A stretch of DNA of 64,000 nt from contig ML769556.1 in assembly GCA_009733575.1 (NCBI GenBank), forward strand, positions 1 through 64,000, read 5' to 3'. Both the position numbers and the translations under genes were made by a program. The stretch comes from Gymnopus androsaceus JB14. Taxonomy: Eukaryota > Basidiomycota > Agaricomycetes > Agaricales > Omphalotaceae. Shown in pieces: positions 46,783 to 58,114 of this stretch (within the stretch, counting starts at the first letter, position 1; every line of letters begins with the position of its first letter). Under the pieces are notes generated by a model. The model worked only from the letters and a program-made list of their open reading frames with translations. It did not search any database and was not told the DNA's origin.

Positions 46783-47172
46783 GGGTGGGCAGCTGCCCTC
46801 ACTTGAAGGAGAGGTGGGCAGCTGCCCTCACTTGAGGGAGAGGTGGGCAGCTGCCCTCACTTGAGGGAGAGTTGGGCAGCTGCCCTCACTTGAAGGAGAG
46901 GTGGGCAGCTGCCCTCACTTGAAGGAGAGGTGGGCAGCTGCCCTCACTTGAGGGAGAGGTGGGCAGCTGCCCTCACTTGAGGGAGAGGTGGGCAGCTGCC
47001 CTCACTTGAGGGAGAGGTGGGCAGCTGCCCTCACTTGAGGGAGAGGTGGGCAGCTGCCCTCACTTGAGGGAGAGTTGGGCAGCCCTCACTTGAAGGAGAG
47101 TTGGGCAGCTGCCCTCACTTAAAGGAGAGGTGGGCAGCTGCCCTCACTTGGAAGAGAGGTGGGCAGCTGCCC
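46783..47172. repeat. 29-bp minisatellite, ~13 units, two palindromes per unit
   Basis: The unit is GTGGGCAGCTGCCCTCACTT followed by GAGGGAGAG. It contains the palindromes GGGCAGCTGCCC and CCTCACTTGAGG. Units differ by one or two bases, and one lacks six bases. Confidence 0.92.
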
Positions 47173-48087
47173 AGATAGTATGCATATAGCTTAATAATCT
47201 TACTCTGTAACAGAAACAATGTGTTTAAGTGCTTACTATGTATGTATTTTTTTGAAGCTTTGATTGGGTGGGCAGCTCCCTAATCATAACTACAACTTAA
47301 ATCAATTATTTCCACTACTTAATAGTTAGATTATTACATATTTATGTATGTATCCTAAATTTTGTAGCATGTCATAAGGAGAGAGTGGTTTAATACTATA
47401 TAAGTTTGAATATCTATTTTGTTTTAATCTTTCAAATCCGGGTGGGCAGCTGCCCAGGTGTACTATGTAAATAGATCTATCTGAGGTGGAGATCTATCTG
47501 AGATGGACACCCCACCTCATATGGCGAGCATGTAAAAATGCCAATGGATAAAAAGGGGGAATATGTAGAGGCAGCTGCCCTAGAGCTGTATTAGTGTAGC
47601 AGCAATTGGAGCAGGTGTACCAATCATATCCATGCAGAACTGCATGGAAAGTAGTGTTAGGGAACCCATGGCAAAATCAAAAAAAAAAAAAAAAACACCA
47701 GGCAGCTGCCCAGAAGGACCCCGGACACCTGTGACCTGTGACAAGTTGGGCAGCTGCCAGGTTGGGCAGGGCAGTGGTTTTCAGTTGAGTTGGCTGGGGT
47801 GGGCAGCTGCCTTGGTGAAGTTGGGCAGAGGTGGGCAGCTGCCCCATGAAAATAATGGGTGGGCAGAATGCCAGAAAAAGGGACCTCTTAGGATAGTTTA
47901 GGTACATCATTTTTCTATCCTAACTAGGTCATATTTAGTGGTAGCCTGAAGTGGGTGTCAAACTTTTTTATTCTGGCTTGATGGCTGGACTAACTAACCA
48001 ACCCCCAGTTGGGTGCTTAATTATTTGCAGCCCCTTGGTTTGAAGCCCACTTTGTCTAATATCATAAAGGGCCAGATAGGAAACTCT
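47173..48087. other. Spacer with scattered GGGCAGCTGCC motifs
   Basis: Isolated or partial GGGCAGCTGCCC copies occur at about 47270, 47440, 47570, 47700, 47748, 47802 and 47830. There is an A17-like run at 47680. No gene. Confidence 0.7.
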
Positions 48088-48770
48088 TTGTCAATCGTGG
48101 CAACAGAACTCAATTAGTATACACAGACTTCTTCAACCCCAAACATATCACACATAGAGGCCTCCACATGTCTGTTGGAGTTGTCTCCTGTGCCAATCTT
48201 GCACTAGATTCATCAATCCAATACCTCCTAGAGTATTTCTACACATACCTCATTCCTGGTCTTTATGAAATGGACTACAATGAACTGGACCATTATCTTC
48301 AACCTGTCTTAGAGAAGTTTGTCAAAGCATGGCAACATGGTATGAGGTTATCCTGCACTGCCAATTCCAAATCAAGGGTGATAGTTGAAGCAGGGATCTT
48401 TCTCTCTGTAAATGATCTACCTGCTGCTCAAAAGGCTGCTGGTTTTATGGGAACAATGACAAACTTCATCTGCACAATATGCAACTTGCATGGAACACAT
48501 CATATCTTCAGCTGTGATCACAAAAATTGGCCTTGTTGAGACGTTACAGAACTACGCCACTGGTCGGAAACCTACAGAGATACTTGGACACACTCCAAGT
48601 GCACCACCATTGTCAAGAACCATGGTGTTCAATGGTCATCCTTTTGGCTATTGGAGTATTGGGATCCTACCTGGATGCTTGTGATTGATGTATGCACTGT
48701 ATCCTGGAGGGTGTTGTACATTATCACTTGTTGCACAGCATATAAGCTAGGAGGTGCAGTGACTAGCACT
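48088..48770 (+). pseudogene. Plavaka/Tnp2-type (CACTA) transposase fragment
   Basis: The frame reads TDFFNPKHITHRG, HMSVGVVSCANLALDSSIQY, LIPGLYEMDYNELDHYLQPV, SVNDLPAAQKAAGFMG, FICTICNLHGTHH and DHKNWPC. A TGA (48537-48539) follows where Arg is expected, then DVTELRHW and VQWSSFWLLEYWDPT. After a one-base shift near 48690 it reads MHCILEGVVHYHLLH. This order matches the central part of Plavaka-type transposases of basidiomycetes; N- and C-terminal parts are absent. The 3' end abuts the copia LTR. Confidence 0.82.
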
Positions 48771-49045
48771 CACGAAGTGTTTAAGCTTGTAGAGCAGATA
48801 GAGAGAGGTAAAAGACTAGTAGAAGTCATTATCATTAGCAGTACTACTGGAGTCCTTATATACTGTAGTACTGTATTCGTTACATATATGGTAGTATCCT
48901 TCTAGTATGTTCTATGTGCATGACCTATGATGTTGTCCATAAAGCTACTTACTAAGATACTACTGAGGCTGAGTAAGACTACCTTGGCAATGACTGATAG
49001 TGTCATATGACCAAGATGATGAGTGATATCATCATACGTTCAACA
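48755..49045 (-). repeat. Ty1/copia 3' LTR
   Basis: On the minus strand it starts TGTTGAACGTATGATG directly after a polypurine tract (GCGAGGGGGAG) and ends CTAGTCACTGCA, about 291 bp. A TATATAAGG box lies inside. The right border is firm and the left border is inferred from the TG...CA rule. Confidence 0.65.
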
Positions 49046-52000
49046 CTCCCCCTCGCTGAGGTCGTGGAGGTAGAATTCCTCATGTGCTTAAGAAAGCACG
49101 TGAATCTCACCTGAGATCCAGTCTCTTGCAAACTTTATTCAAAGTCAGCAACATATTCAATGCCAAGTTGATCTCGGCAACGTTTGAATTTAACCCAAGC
49201 AAGATTCTTAGTTAAAAGATCCACGACATTCTGATCCATCGGAATATAGTAAGGGATCACAAGTCCTGACTTGGTAGTTTCCCTGATGTGGTGATATTGG
49301 ACATCAATATGTTCGGTCCGACGATCTTGAGCCTGATTATTGGCCATAAAGATTGAACCCATGTTATCACCGAGAAGTGGGAATCCAATTTCCCCAAGTA
49401 AATTGAGGATCCCCCTGATTTGTCTACAACAGTCACTTAAAGCCATATATTCAGCTTCGGTGGAAGATAAAGCAACTGTCTTCTGGAGATACGAAGTCCA
49501 GGACACAATTCCCTTGGCTAGTTTGAGAATATATCCAGTTTGGGATCGACATCTATCAGGATCTGATGCATGATCAGAATCCGAGTTTGCATAGAAGCCT
49601 TCTCCAGAGTTCCCATCATGGACAAGAAAATATTCGGCAGTACCTATAAGATAGCGAATAATATAATAAGCCTTGTTCAGATGATCCTGAGAAGGATTTG
49701 CTGAATATTGTGACATTTTTGCCACATGGTAGGCTATGTCTGCTCTTGTTCCAAGCAACAGATATAATAAGGAGCCAATCACTTGTTGGTACTCCTGGCG
49801 TCTTTTAGGATGCACAGGACCATCATATTTAGAAGGCTGATATCCTGCCGGTAGTGGAGTTCATGCTACTTTGGCGTTTATTAATTTAAAGTGCTTTATA
49901 ATCTTTTTAAGATATTCTGACTGATCTAAGGTCAAACACTGCTTAGATCTGTCACGCCGAATGCGCATGCTTAAGAGCTCCTGTGCTGCGCCCAAGTAGC
50001 AGCACTCCCAACGTTGCATAAATTCGCACTTCTTGCGCATGACAAGTTCTTTGTCATTTCCCATGAACAATGCATCATCAATATAGATGATTGCAATTAC
50101 GGTCTTATTGTTTTCTTTGTAAACATATACACCGGCATCTGAAGCGCAATGTTTGAAGCCTAGATCCTGGGTCATTGACTTTGTACAAGCGCAGCACCAG
50201 GACAAACCAGCTTGCTTCAGGCCATAAAGAGATCGGCGTAATCTCCAAACCTTGCTGCTATCCTTGATGCAGCCTTCAGGTTGTTCCATATAGATCTCCT
50301 CATCTAATTTGTCATATAGAAAGGCAGTTTTTACGTCCAGCGCCTCTAGTTCCCAATCTTCTAGGGCAGCTAGTGCAAGTAAGACTCGCACTGTTTCATA
50401 ACGGACAACAGGAGAGAACAATTTGTCACAATCCACTCCTTCTACTTGAGAATATGCTCTGGCAACAAGTCCAGATTGTTTCCGACCATCTGACTTGATA
50501 TCAAAGACCCATCTGTTCTTTATTACATTTCTGTTATTGGGTCAATCAACAATTTCGAATACCTTTCGCTTAACTAGACTGTCAATTTCTTCTTTGCATT
50601 TGTCAAGCCACGGTTGCCGGTCCTTTACAGGAAGGCGCATCAAATCACGGAACTGCCAGTTTCAAACCGTTTCCTTATTTTCAGGAGCCTGAGAAAGCAA
50701 ATAGTCCAGAAAAGCTACTCTCCCTTCATGAGCCAACTGGGAAATATAATCAACATTTCCGCGTCCATTCATACTTTGTCCTGAATAATTGTTCACAGGT
50801 GGGTCAGAAACGGGATTATTTGCTCTAGGCTGTTGTCAAGCAGGTTGCCTTTGCCGGGAAGGTCTGGCTTCAGGTTGATCACCGTAAATCTGACGATTCC
50901 CTGAACCAATATTACGAGATCAACCAGCATTTCGATCAATCTCGGCAGGAGGTGTATCACCATAAATATTTCCAGGTCTCTGGGTAGGTACTCATGCTCT
51001 TTCAGAGCATCTTACGATTGGTGCTGGTTCAGGTTCCATCACAGGATTGAATGGATTTAGAGGTGGTTGTCAAGCACCAGCTCCCCCTTGATCTGCACCA
51101 TGTTGATCAGGTACTTCTCCGCCGCTTCTCACTTCCTCGTCTCCTTCTCCATTTTCTTCATCATTTTGTGGATCTATCGGAGCAGGAGGATTAGGCGGAG
51201 GAGGAAACTCAGGGTCATCATCCTCAACATTATCATCAGGAGCGGACCTGGATGGTTCAGAATCCTCTTCAAAATCATTATCGTTAATGTCAACTGTAGG
51301 TTTTGATGTTGAGCAGTGTGGAAACCAGCACTCATCAAATATGGCATTGGAAGAAGTCGCAATTGAATTATTATGTGTGCGCATGAGTCAATAAGCATTC
51401 ATCTCTTGTGTATATCCAATAAAAATCATTACTTCTGATCTTGGAGCTTGCTTGTTTGGGCGAGTCTCCTATGGACAATACACATATGCGACACATCCGA
51501 AAGTCCGAAATTTGGACACATTGGGTTTCTTCCCGTATCTGATTTCGTAAGGTGTTTTCCAATTTCTATTTTAATCCCATTGGCGGTGCATAGGTGTCCT
51601 GTTATAGACAACATATGCAGTTTGAACACTAAATTCCCACCAGGAAGGTGGTAAGCAGGCCATGTGCCTCATGGCTTCTGATTTCTCATGGATTGTACAG
51701 TTGAATCTTTCGATTCTCCCGTTCTGCTGGTGTTCATAAGGAGTCAATGGTCCCAATATGATCCCTTTATCATGGCAAAATTATCTGAAATCCTTAGTGA
51801 CAAATTTGTTAACAACTCTTATTTGTTTTATTTTGATAGGGTCTTGGAGGTCCACAAGATTGTAGAATTCCTTGAACGCTTCCAATATGTCAGATTTGGC
51901 AGCTAGGAGGTATCCTGTGCCATATGATGAATGATCATCAAGGATATTCAGTACATATTTATGCTTATGATATGAAATAGTGAGAAACTCTATAATGTCC

Positions 52001-52655
52001 ATACAGACTAAATCAAAGAGTTTTTCAGCACGTTTCTCACTTTTGGGATAAGTGCGCTGGGTCATTTTACCTTTAGCGCAACCAGGACACATTTCTTTGT
52101 CCTCATTGGGATATTTACTTTAGGAAAACCACCTGTTACCTCAGACGCATGTCGTAAAACATCTTTAGAAGGATGTCCAAGGCGATGATGCCATATATCA
52201 TAGTCAATAGTTTTATGAGCAATCAGATTTTTAGGAATTCTGATGTTTTTGGGAATAAAATCCTTGAAAAGGTCAATCTTGCTCTTTATTACTGCGGTTT
52301 TTAACCAATGTAGAGCATCTGACGAGTTCATGGGGTAATACGTCATGAAGACCTTATGATTGCTCTTAAACCTAAGTGAAAATTTCTTCTCATCAGCATA
52401 GGCATAATAGCCATGGCGCAAGATGCTGCCTTGTGAGAGAAGACGATATGGTGAATGTGGTTGGTAAAATACTGGTTCCAATTTGGTAATTTGGGTGACA
52501 TTATTTTCATTTGTATGTTTGATGAGAACAACTCCAGCATGCGTAATATAAGTCTTTGACTGCTTATCAGCAGTCTGGATTTCAATTGGTTTTTCTAATT
52601 GTTTTAATTCTGTGAAATCCGACTTACATGGCGTGGTATGTATTGATGCACCTGA
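49046..52655 (-). pseudogene. Ty1/copia gag-pol, 5' truncated by an insertion
   Basis: Reading leftward: protease start SGASIHTTPCKSDF at 52655, gag-pre-integrase IWHHRLGHPSKDVLRH (about 52190), integrase with CPGCAKGKM and DDHSSYG (52090-51900), Pro-rich linker, RT with LDVKTAFLYDKL, QPEGCIKD and YIDDALFMGN (about 50080), and RNase H with SSTEAEYMALSDC (about 49450) and KSGLVIPYYI. All the usual copia domains are present in order. Many in-frame stops are TGA at expected Arg positions (for example 49861-49863, 50542-50544). The frame starts exactly at the border of satellite element copy III, which cuts the D-SGAS active site. Confidence 0.88.
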
Positions 52656-53193
52656 CACTTCAGGCTGCCCCATTTTATATCTTCTTAGATAGTCCAAAGT
52701 GTAACAATCCAGTAACTAATATGATCAAAATCCACAGGAAATCCAGGGCCCTGGAATCCATACGCCCTGCCTGGAATCCATATGGCTAGGACCTCTGGCA
52801 CCCTTTGGGTATGGATTCCATGCGCTAGTAAATATAGTAGTGCATGGATTCCATGCACTACAAAATTTAGTAGTGTATGGATTCCATGCATGTCGCATGG
52901 AATCCATGCGCTAGTAAAAATAGTAGTGCATGGAATCCATGCACTAGTAAAAATAGTGGTGTATGGATTCCATGCACTAGTAAAAATAGTAGTGTATGGA
53001 ATCCATGCACTAGTAAAAATAGTAGTGTATGGAATCCATGCACTAGTAAAAAAATAGTAGTGTATGGAATCCATGCACTAGTAAAAATAGTAGTGTATGG
53101 AATCCATGCACTAGTAAAAATAGTAGTGTATGGATATCCATGCACTAGTAAAAATAGTAAGAATAGTAGTGTATGGATATCCATGCACTAGTA
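52656..53193. mobile_element. Satellite-carrying TIR element, copy III, up to the gap
   Basis: Begins CACTTCAGGCTGCCCC, the inverted right end of copy II, then the block GATAGTCCAAAGTGTAAC. A satellite of ~30-bp units (GTATGGAATCCATGCACTAG plus TAAAAATAGTA) runs from 52745 into the gap. Sequence after the gap (53832-53890) is a degenerate form of the same satellite. The far terminus is not visible. Confidence 0.85.
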
Positions 53194-53831
53194 NNNNNNN
53201 NNNNNNNNNNNNNNNNNNNNNNNNNNNNNNNNNNNNNNNNNNNNNNNNNNNNNNNNNNNNNNNNNNNNNNNNNNNNNNNNNNNNNNNNNNNNNNNNNNNN
53301 NNNNNNNNNNNNNNNNNNNNNNNNNNNNNNNNNNNNNNNNNNNNNNNNNNNNNNNNNNNNNNNNNNNNNNNNNNNNNNNNNNNNNNNNNNNNNNNNNNNN
53401 NNNNNNNNNNNNNNNNNNNNNNNNNNNNNNNNNNNNNNNNNNNNNNNNNNNNNNNNNNNNNNNNNNNNNNNNNNNNNNNNNNNNNNNNNNNNNNNNNNNN
53501 NNNNNNNNNNNNNNNNNNNNNNNNNNNNNNNNNNNNNNNNNNNNNNNNNNNNNNNNNNNNNNNNNNNNNNNNNNNNNNNNNNNNNNNNNNNNNNNNNNNN
53601 NNNNNNNNNNNNNNNNNNNNNNNNNNNNNNNNNNNNNNNNNNNNNNNNNNNNNNNNNNNNNNNNNNNNNNNNNNNNNNNNNNNNNNNNNNNNNNNNNNNN
53701 NNNNNNNNNNNNNNNNNNNNNNNNNNNNNNNNNNNNNNNNNNNNNNNNNNNNNNNNNNNNNNNNNNNNNNNNNNNNNNNNNNNNNNNNNNNNNNNNNNNN
53801 NNNNNNNNNNNNNNNNNNNNNNNNNNNNNNN
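53194..53831. other. Assembly gap (638 N)
   Basis: A run of N inside the satellite of copy III, most likely a collapse of the tandem array. Confidence 0.99.
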
Positions 53832-54176
53832 AAAGAGAGAGATAACCCATGGATTTCATGCACTACGGAATATTGGAGTTTATGGAATCCACGAACTACA
53901 AAATCTCAAAGACATTACAATCTTCTCATGTCTACAAATTATCATATTGTAATATTTACACTACAGACAATTGTCTACAACATAAATTATATGATGATGT
54001 AATATATCTATCCCTTTCTATCTAAGCCTTAGTCCAAGAAATTGATTCCCTATATAAGTCACATACAACATATATGAAATTCAGTACATGCAGGTGAGTC
54101 CAAGAAAGATACACATAGATAAGTCCAAGATCAACAATTCCAGGTCATTGCAAGGAAATATAAGCTCTCAAACATC
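53832..54176. other. Post-gap spacer
   Basis: The first ~60 bp are a degraded satellite (ATGGATTTCATGCACTAC). The rest is AT-rich, with no gene seen. Confidence 0.5.
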
Positions 54177-55700
54177 ATGCTTGGGCTTCTAAATCAATCC
54201 ATTTCTGGCTCAACCCAATCAGCTACCTCTAAAGCATCCAGACACTCCAGCAGTCCAGGGTCTAGCATATCCATGTCTGACTCCTCGGATGAAGTTAATT
54301 CATCATCACTGTCCTGCTCCTCAATTGGCTCATCTTCTGCTCTCCATAACTCACTACCACCGAGGTCTCGCTCCATTGCATCCAGTTCTTCCACTGGAGG
54401 AGCCCATTGTGGCAACCGCACATCATCTGGCATATCCCACATTGCTCTTTGCCAGCGGACACACAGTCATGTAAGGTCCACCTTGCGCCCATTGAAATGA
54501 TAAAGCAAAACAGCATCACCTAGATTTCCATACAATAAGTTAAGGAGATCACAACTTTTGATTATCACAAACCTAGCTTAATAACTTCTTCAATAGCCCG
54601 CTGAAGCACACTCCACTCCTCCTCCATCCATTCAAATAAGGAACGACGTTCTCTTCGCAAGCGTTGCAACTCCTCATCACACCGATCACGCTCAAGTATT
54701 GCTTTGATACCCTTTCGTACCTTATCATTGCATAACCACTCAGGCGGAGCCCCTGTGTCTGTGGTATCATCCAGTCCTACATCCTGCCATATTGCATCAT
54801 CTACATCCAGTCTAAACAGTTCTTTCAAAGGTATAGGCTCGGGGGCAACTGCATTCCTAGGTGCCCACTGCCTTCCAATGAGGACACGCATTTTCTCACA
54901 CATTGAATTGTATTCTTTCGTTAGCTTGCTGATACCGGGCTCACGATGTTTCACCGAGTCCTCAGTGTGCCCTTGTATCTTACGTTCTGTTTAGTTATGC
55001 AAATGATTAATAGGTAATGTACAGAAAATGTTAAACATACCATTGTACTGTTGACGATGGACTGCACGCTCTACACAATCCCATTCGAATTTGCGGGCTC
55101 TCAACCTGTCTCATAGACGGATTTTCTTGGCCCGCGCGTTCATACGCAAGGTAATAAACTCATTGGAAGCCAGATGTTGGTATGTGTTCATCTGGTCTAC
55201 ACCCAGTGCCCTCTCCATGTGCAGAAGAGACCGTTTGTTGTACTTGAGCTCCTTCGTAAGACCTGGCAGCTTCTCCTGGGCCTCGGTCATTAGGTAGGGC
55301 GGCTCATTCAAGTCACACACTACCACTTCGAGACAGGCGATGCGGGTTTCTAGGGTGCCAATGACAGTGCACATTTGGATTGCTTCCTCGATTGCCTTCT
55401 TTCCAGCGTTCTTCGATTGACCTGAAGCAACATCAATTAATTAGAACCTTGGTAACACAAAAAGATCCTCACGAGGCAATGGTTTGGTTTGTGCAGCAAC
55501 CTGCTCCGACCACTGCGTGTGCAGCAAATCAGGAGATCGTTCCGATTTTACAACCTCTCGATTTACCTCTTCACGTTTTGTCTGAGCCAGCCGCCATTTA
55601 CGTGCCACCCATTTGCCCAGACCTCTCAAGCTTTCTTTATTGCCATGTTGAATCTGGCGATCCAATGTATACAGTCTCTGGTAATGCTAAAAAGATAAAG
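54177..55700 (-). pseudogene. KDZ transposase, C-terminal region
   Basis: Minus strand. First exon from about 55690: HYQRLYTLDRQIQHGNKESL, GLGKWVARKW, LHTQWSEQVAAQTKPLPR. Then a coiled-coil exon (55374-55111). Next KHREPGISKLTKEYN, GRQWAPRNAVAPEPIPLKEL, DVDDAIWQDVGLDD, NDKVRKGIKAILERDRCDEE and EWMEEEWSVLQRA (54950-54570). The last part is VDLT-stop-LCVRWQRAM and an acidic end (54500-54194). This is the recognisable tail of KDZ (Kyakuja-Dileera-Zisupton) transposases. The RNase H-fold catalytic core is not in the window. TGA at 54467-54469 replaces an expected Arg. The first exon abuts the Ty3 zinc-knuckle fragment, so a rearrangement joined them. Confidence 0.85.
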
Positions 55701-55891
55701 CAAATGAGCAATGTTTCGCAGCTTGCCTGATAATGGCCCTGGCCCCCACATTGTAGGCAGAGGTTTTACGCCCTCCGACGATTCATTTCTGCCTGCTCTT
55801 GCGGGGTCCAGGGTACCCTCGCTGCTCTAAGCGAAACTCCTGTAAAGTCCCCCCCATCGTGACAAGCACAAACATGTCACTAGATGTAGCT
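55700..55891 (-). pseudogene. Ty3/gypsy gag zinc-knuckle fragment
   Basis: The minus frame reads PWTPQEQAEMNRRRA, a stop, then LCLQCGGQGHYQASC, a CX2CX4HX4C knuckle. It is the downstream part of the gag that continues at 60670 on the other side of the satellite element. Confidence 0.7.
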
Positions 55892-56452
55892 AGCCTAATG
55901 CTAAATATCCCGATAGTTATCGTAGAGTGTTTTGCAAAATATTACGATAAGAATTTGCCCTTGAAAAAAATACAATGGAAAAATATTTGGTGAAGATTCT
56001 GGCCGGCCCAGCCGTGATGTCGGCAAGTCGGCAAAATAGGTGTTCTTGATTTTCCCCTTCCCCCAGCGCCTATATGATTCTTTTGCCAAATATCTGGCAT
56101 ATTTATTAGCTTCTGTGTCTTTTGCCAAATATTTGGCATTATCATTAATGCTTAATGAAAGTGGCGGGCCGGGCGCTTAGTTTGCACGTATGCCCGCCCA
56201 CTGGGCCACTGCTTATGGGCGCTTATTTTCCGAAAAAAATGGATTATTGGGTCCCATAAATCCCCAAAAAATCGCGAAAAATGCTAAAAATATTCAGGGG
56301 GCAGGGTCAGGTGCACTGGCACATGATTTATATATTGGCCCGCTGTTTATGGGTGCTTATTTTCCGAAAAAATGGATTATTGGGTCCCATAAATCCCCAA
56401 AAAATCGCGAAAAATATTCAGGAGGCGGTCAGGTGCACTGGCACATGATTTA

Positions 56453-57066
56453 CAGTATTTAACCAATCCTTTGGACGGTCAAAATGAAATCTCATCGTTG
56501 AGGATGTCACAGAGGGTATGATACCAAAATAACTTTCTAGAATCCTTGAGTAGCATCTTAGCTATTGTGGTGCCAAACCGCTTGTATGTAGCTTGCGTGT
56601 AGCGATGGCAATGGGCGGTGCACAATGACAGCCCCAAAACCGGTGTTTCCGGCTCGTTTGAACAGCATGACTTTTGGCGGGCAATAACACCATGACACGC
56701 ATGACATCTGTCATGCTTCGTGTCGCATTTTGTTTGCAGGACTTGCAATTCTTCATCCCTTCATGTGAAATTGATATGGATAGTTTATCTTGCTGTTCTG
56801 TATAGTGTAGTGAGACTAATAAGGAAATAGGAAAACATAAGAGCTGTAGGTAGCTTATTCAAATTTTTGATGATATCTCTCCGACACAGTAGAACAGCAT
56901 ATAAAACACCGCTAACAGTATGAGAGAGTATTTTTGCAGAGAAAATTGTGAAATGGACCAATGCACATATAAACAATCCCTTATTAGCCTCCCAGTATGC
57001 TACAAGGCTTGAAAAAATACAACTGTTTAAACGAGTGATCGTGTCCAAAGGACTGGTTAAATACTG
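56453..57066. mobile_element. Tc1/mariner-like element, 614 bp, nested in copy IV
   Basis: Ends CAGTATTTAACCAATCCTTT and the inverted right end (23 of 24 bp match), flanked by TA. The neighbouring head repeat at about 56322-56345 shows the uninterrupted site (CACATGATTTATATATTGGC). It carries the Cys/His-rich frame below. Confidence 0.82.
56479..56756 (-). pseudogene. Cys/His-rich ORF inside the Tc1-like element
   Basis: The minus frame reads KHDRCHACHG, QKSCCSNEPETPVLGLSL, CTAHCHRYTQATYKRFG, then KLFWYHTLCDILNDEISF and a stop. The Cys/His spacing suggests a small zinc-binding domain. Being inside a TIR element, it may be the C-terminal end of a lost transposase; I do not recognise the family. 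Confidence 0.45.
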
Positions 57067-58114
57067 TATATATTAGCCCACTGCTTATGGGTGCTTATTT
57101 TCCGAAAAAATGGATTATTGGGTCCCATACATCCCCAAAAAATCACCAAACATGCTAAAAATATTCAGGGGACAGGGTCAGGTGCACTGGCACATGATTT
57201 ATATATGTATATACATTGCTGGACGCTTATTGGCGCTTATTTTCCGAAAAAAATAGATTATTGGATCCCACAAATCCCCCAAAAAATCATGAAAATACTA
57301 AAAATATTCAGGGGTAGGGTCAGGTGCACTGGCACATGATTTATATATGTATATACATTGCTAGACGCCTATGAGCGCTTATTTTCTGGAGAAAGTTGCT
57401 TATTGGATCCCATGAATCCCCACAAAATCATGAGAAATACTGAGAATATTCAGGGGGTGGGATTAGGTGCAATAGCACATGATTTGTATATGTATATAAA
57501 ATACTAAAAATATTCAGGAAGTTGGGTCAGGTGCACTGGCACTTGATTTATGTATGTATATAGATTTTTGGGTGCTAATGGGCACTTATTTTCCAAAAAA
57601 AAGTCAATCATTGGGTTTTATAAATCCCCAAGAAATTGTGAAAAATGCAAAAAATATCCAGGGGTGAGGTCAGGTGCACTGGCAAATGATTCATATATAT
57701 ATATATTTATATATTGTTGGCCACTTATGCATGCTCATTTTACAAAAATAAAATACCTATTGGGTCCTGTAAATCCCCAAAAAATCATGAAAAATGCAAA
57801 AAATACATTCAGGGGGTGAGGTTAGGTGCACTAGCATATGATTTATATAAGGATAGAAAATACTAAAAATATTCAGGGAGTGGGGTCAGGTGCACTGGCA
57901 CATGATTTATGTATGTATATATATTGCTGGGTGCTTATAGGTGCTTATGTTCCAAGAACAAAAAGTCAATTATTGAGTTTCATAAATCTCCAAGAAATTT
58001 AAAAAAATACCAAAAATATCCAGGGGTGGGGTTAGGTGCACTAGCACTTAATTTATCTATTATTGGCTCCTTAAGGGAGCTTAGTTTGCAAAAGAGGTGC
58101 ACATATCTGCCCAC

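Noticed and set aside
46783..47172. Array of 29-bp repeats that looks like a CRISPR array
   Set aside because: There are no unique spacers; units are contiguous, and the setting is a fungal genome. It is a minisatellite.
53111..54002. ORFs of 223-290 codons on both strands
   Set aside because: They run through the N gap and are artefacts of undefined bases.
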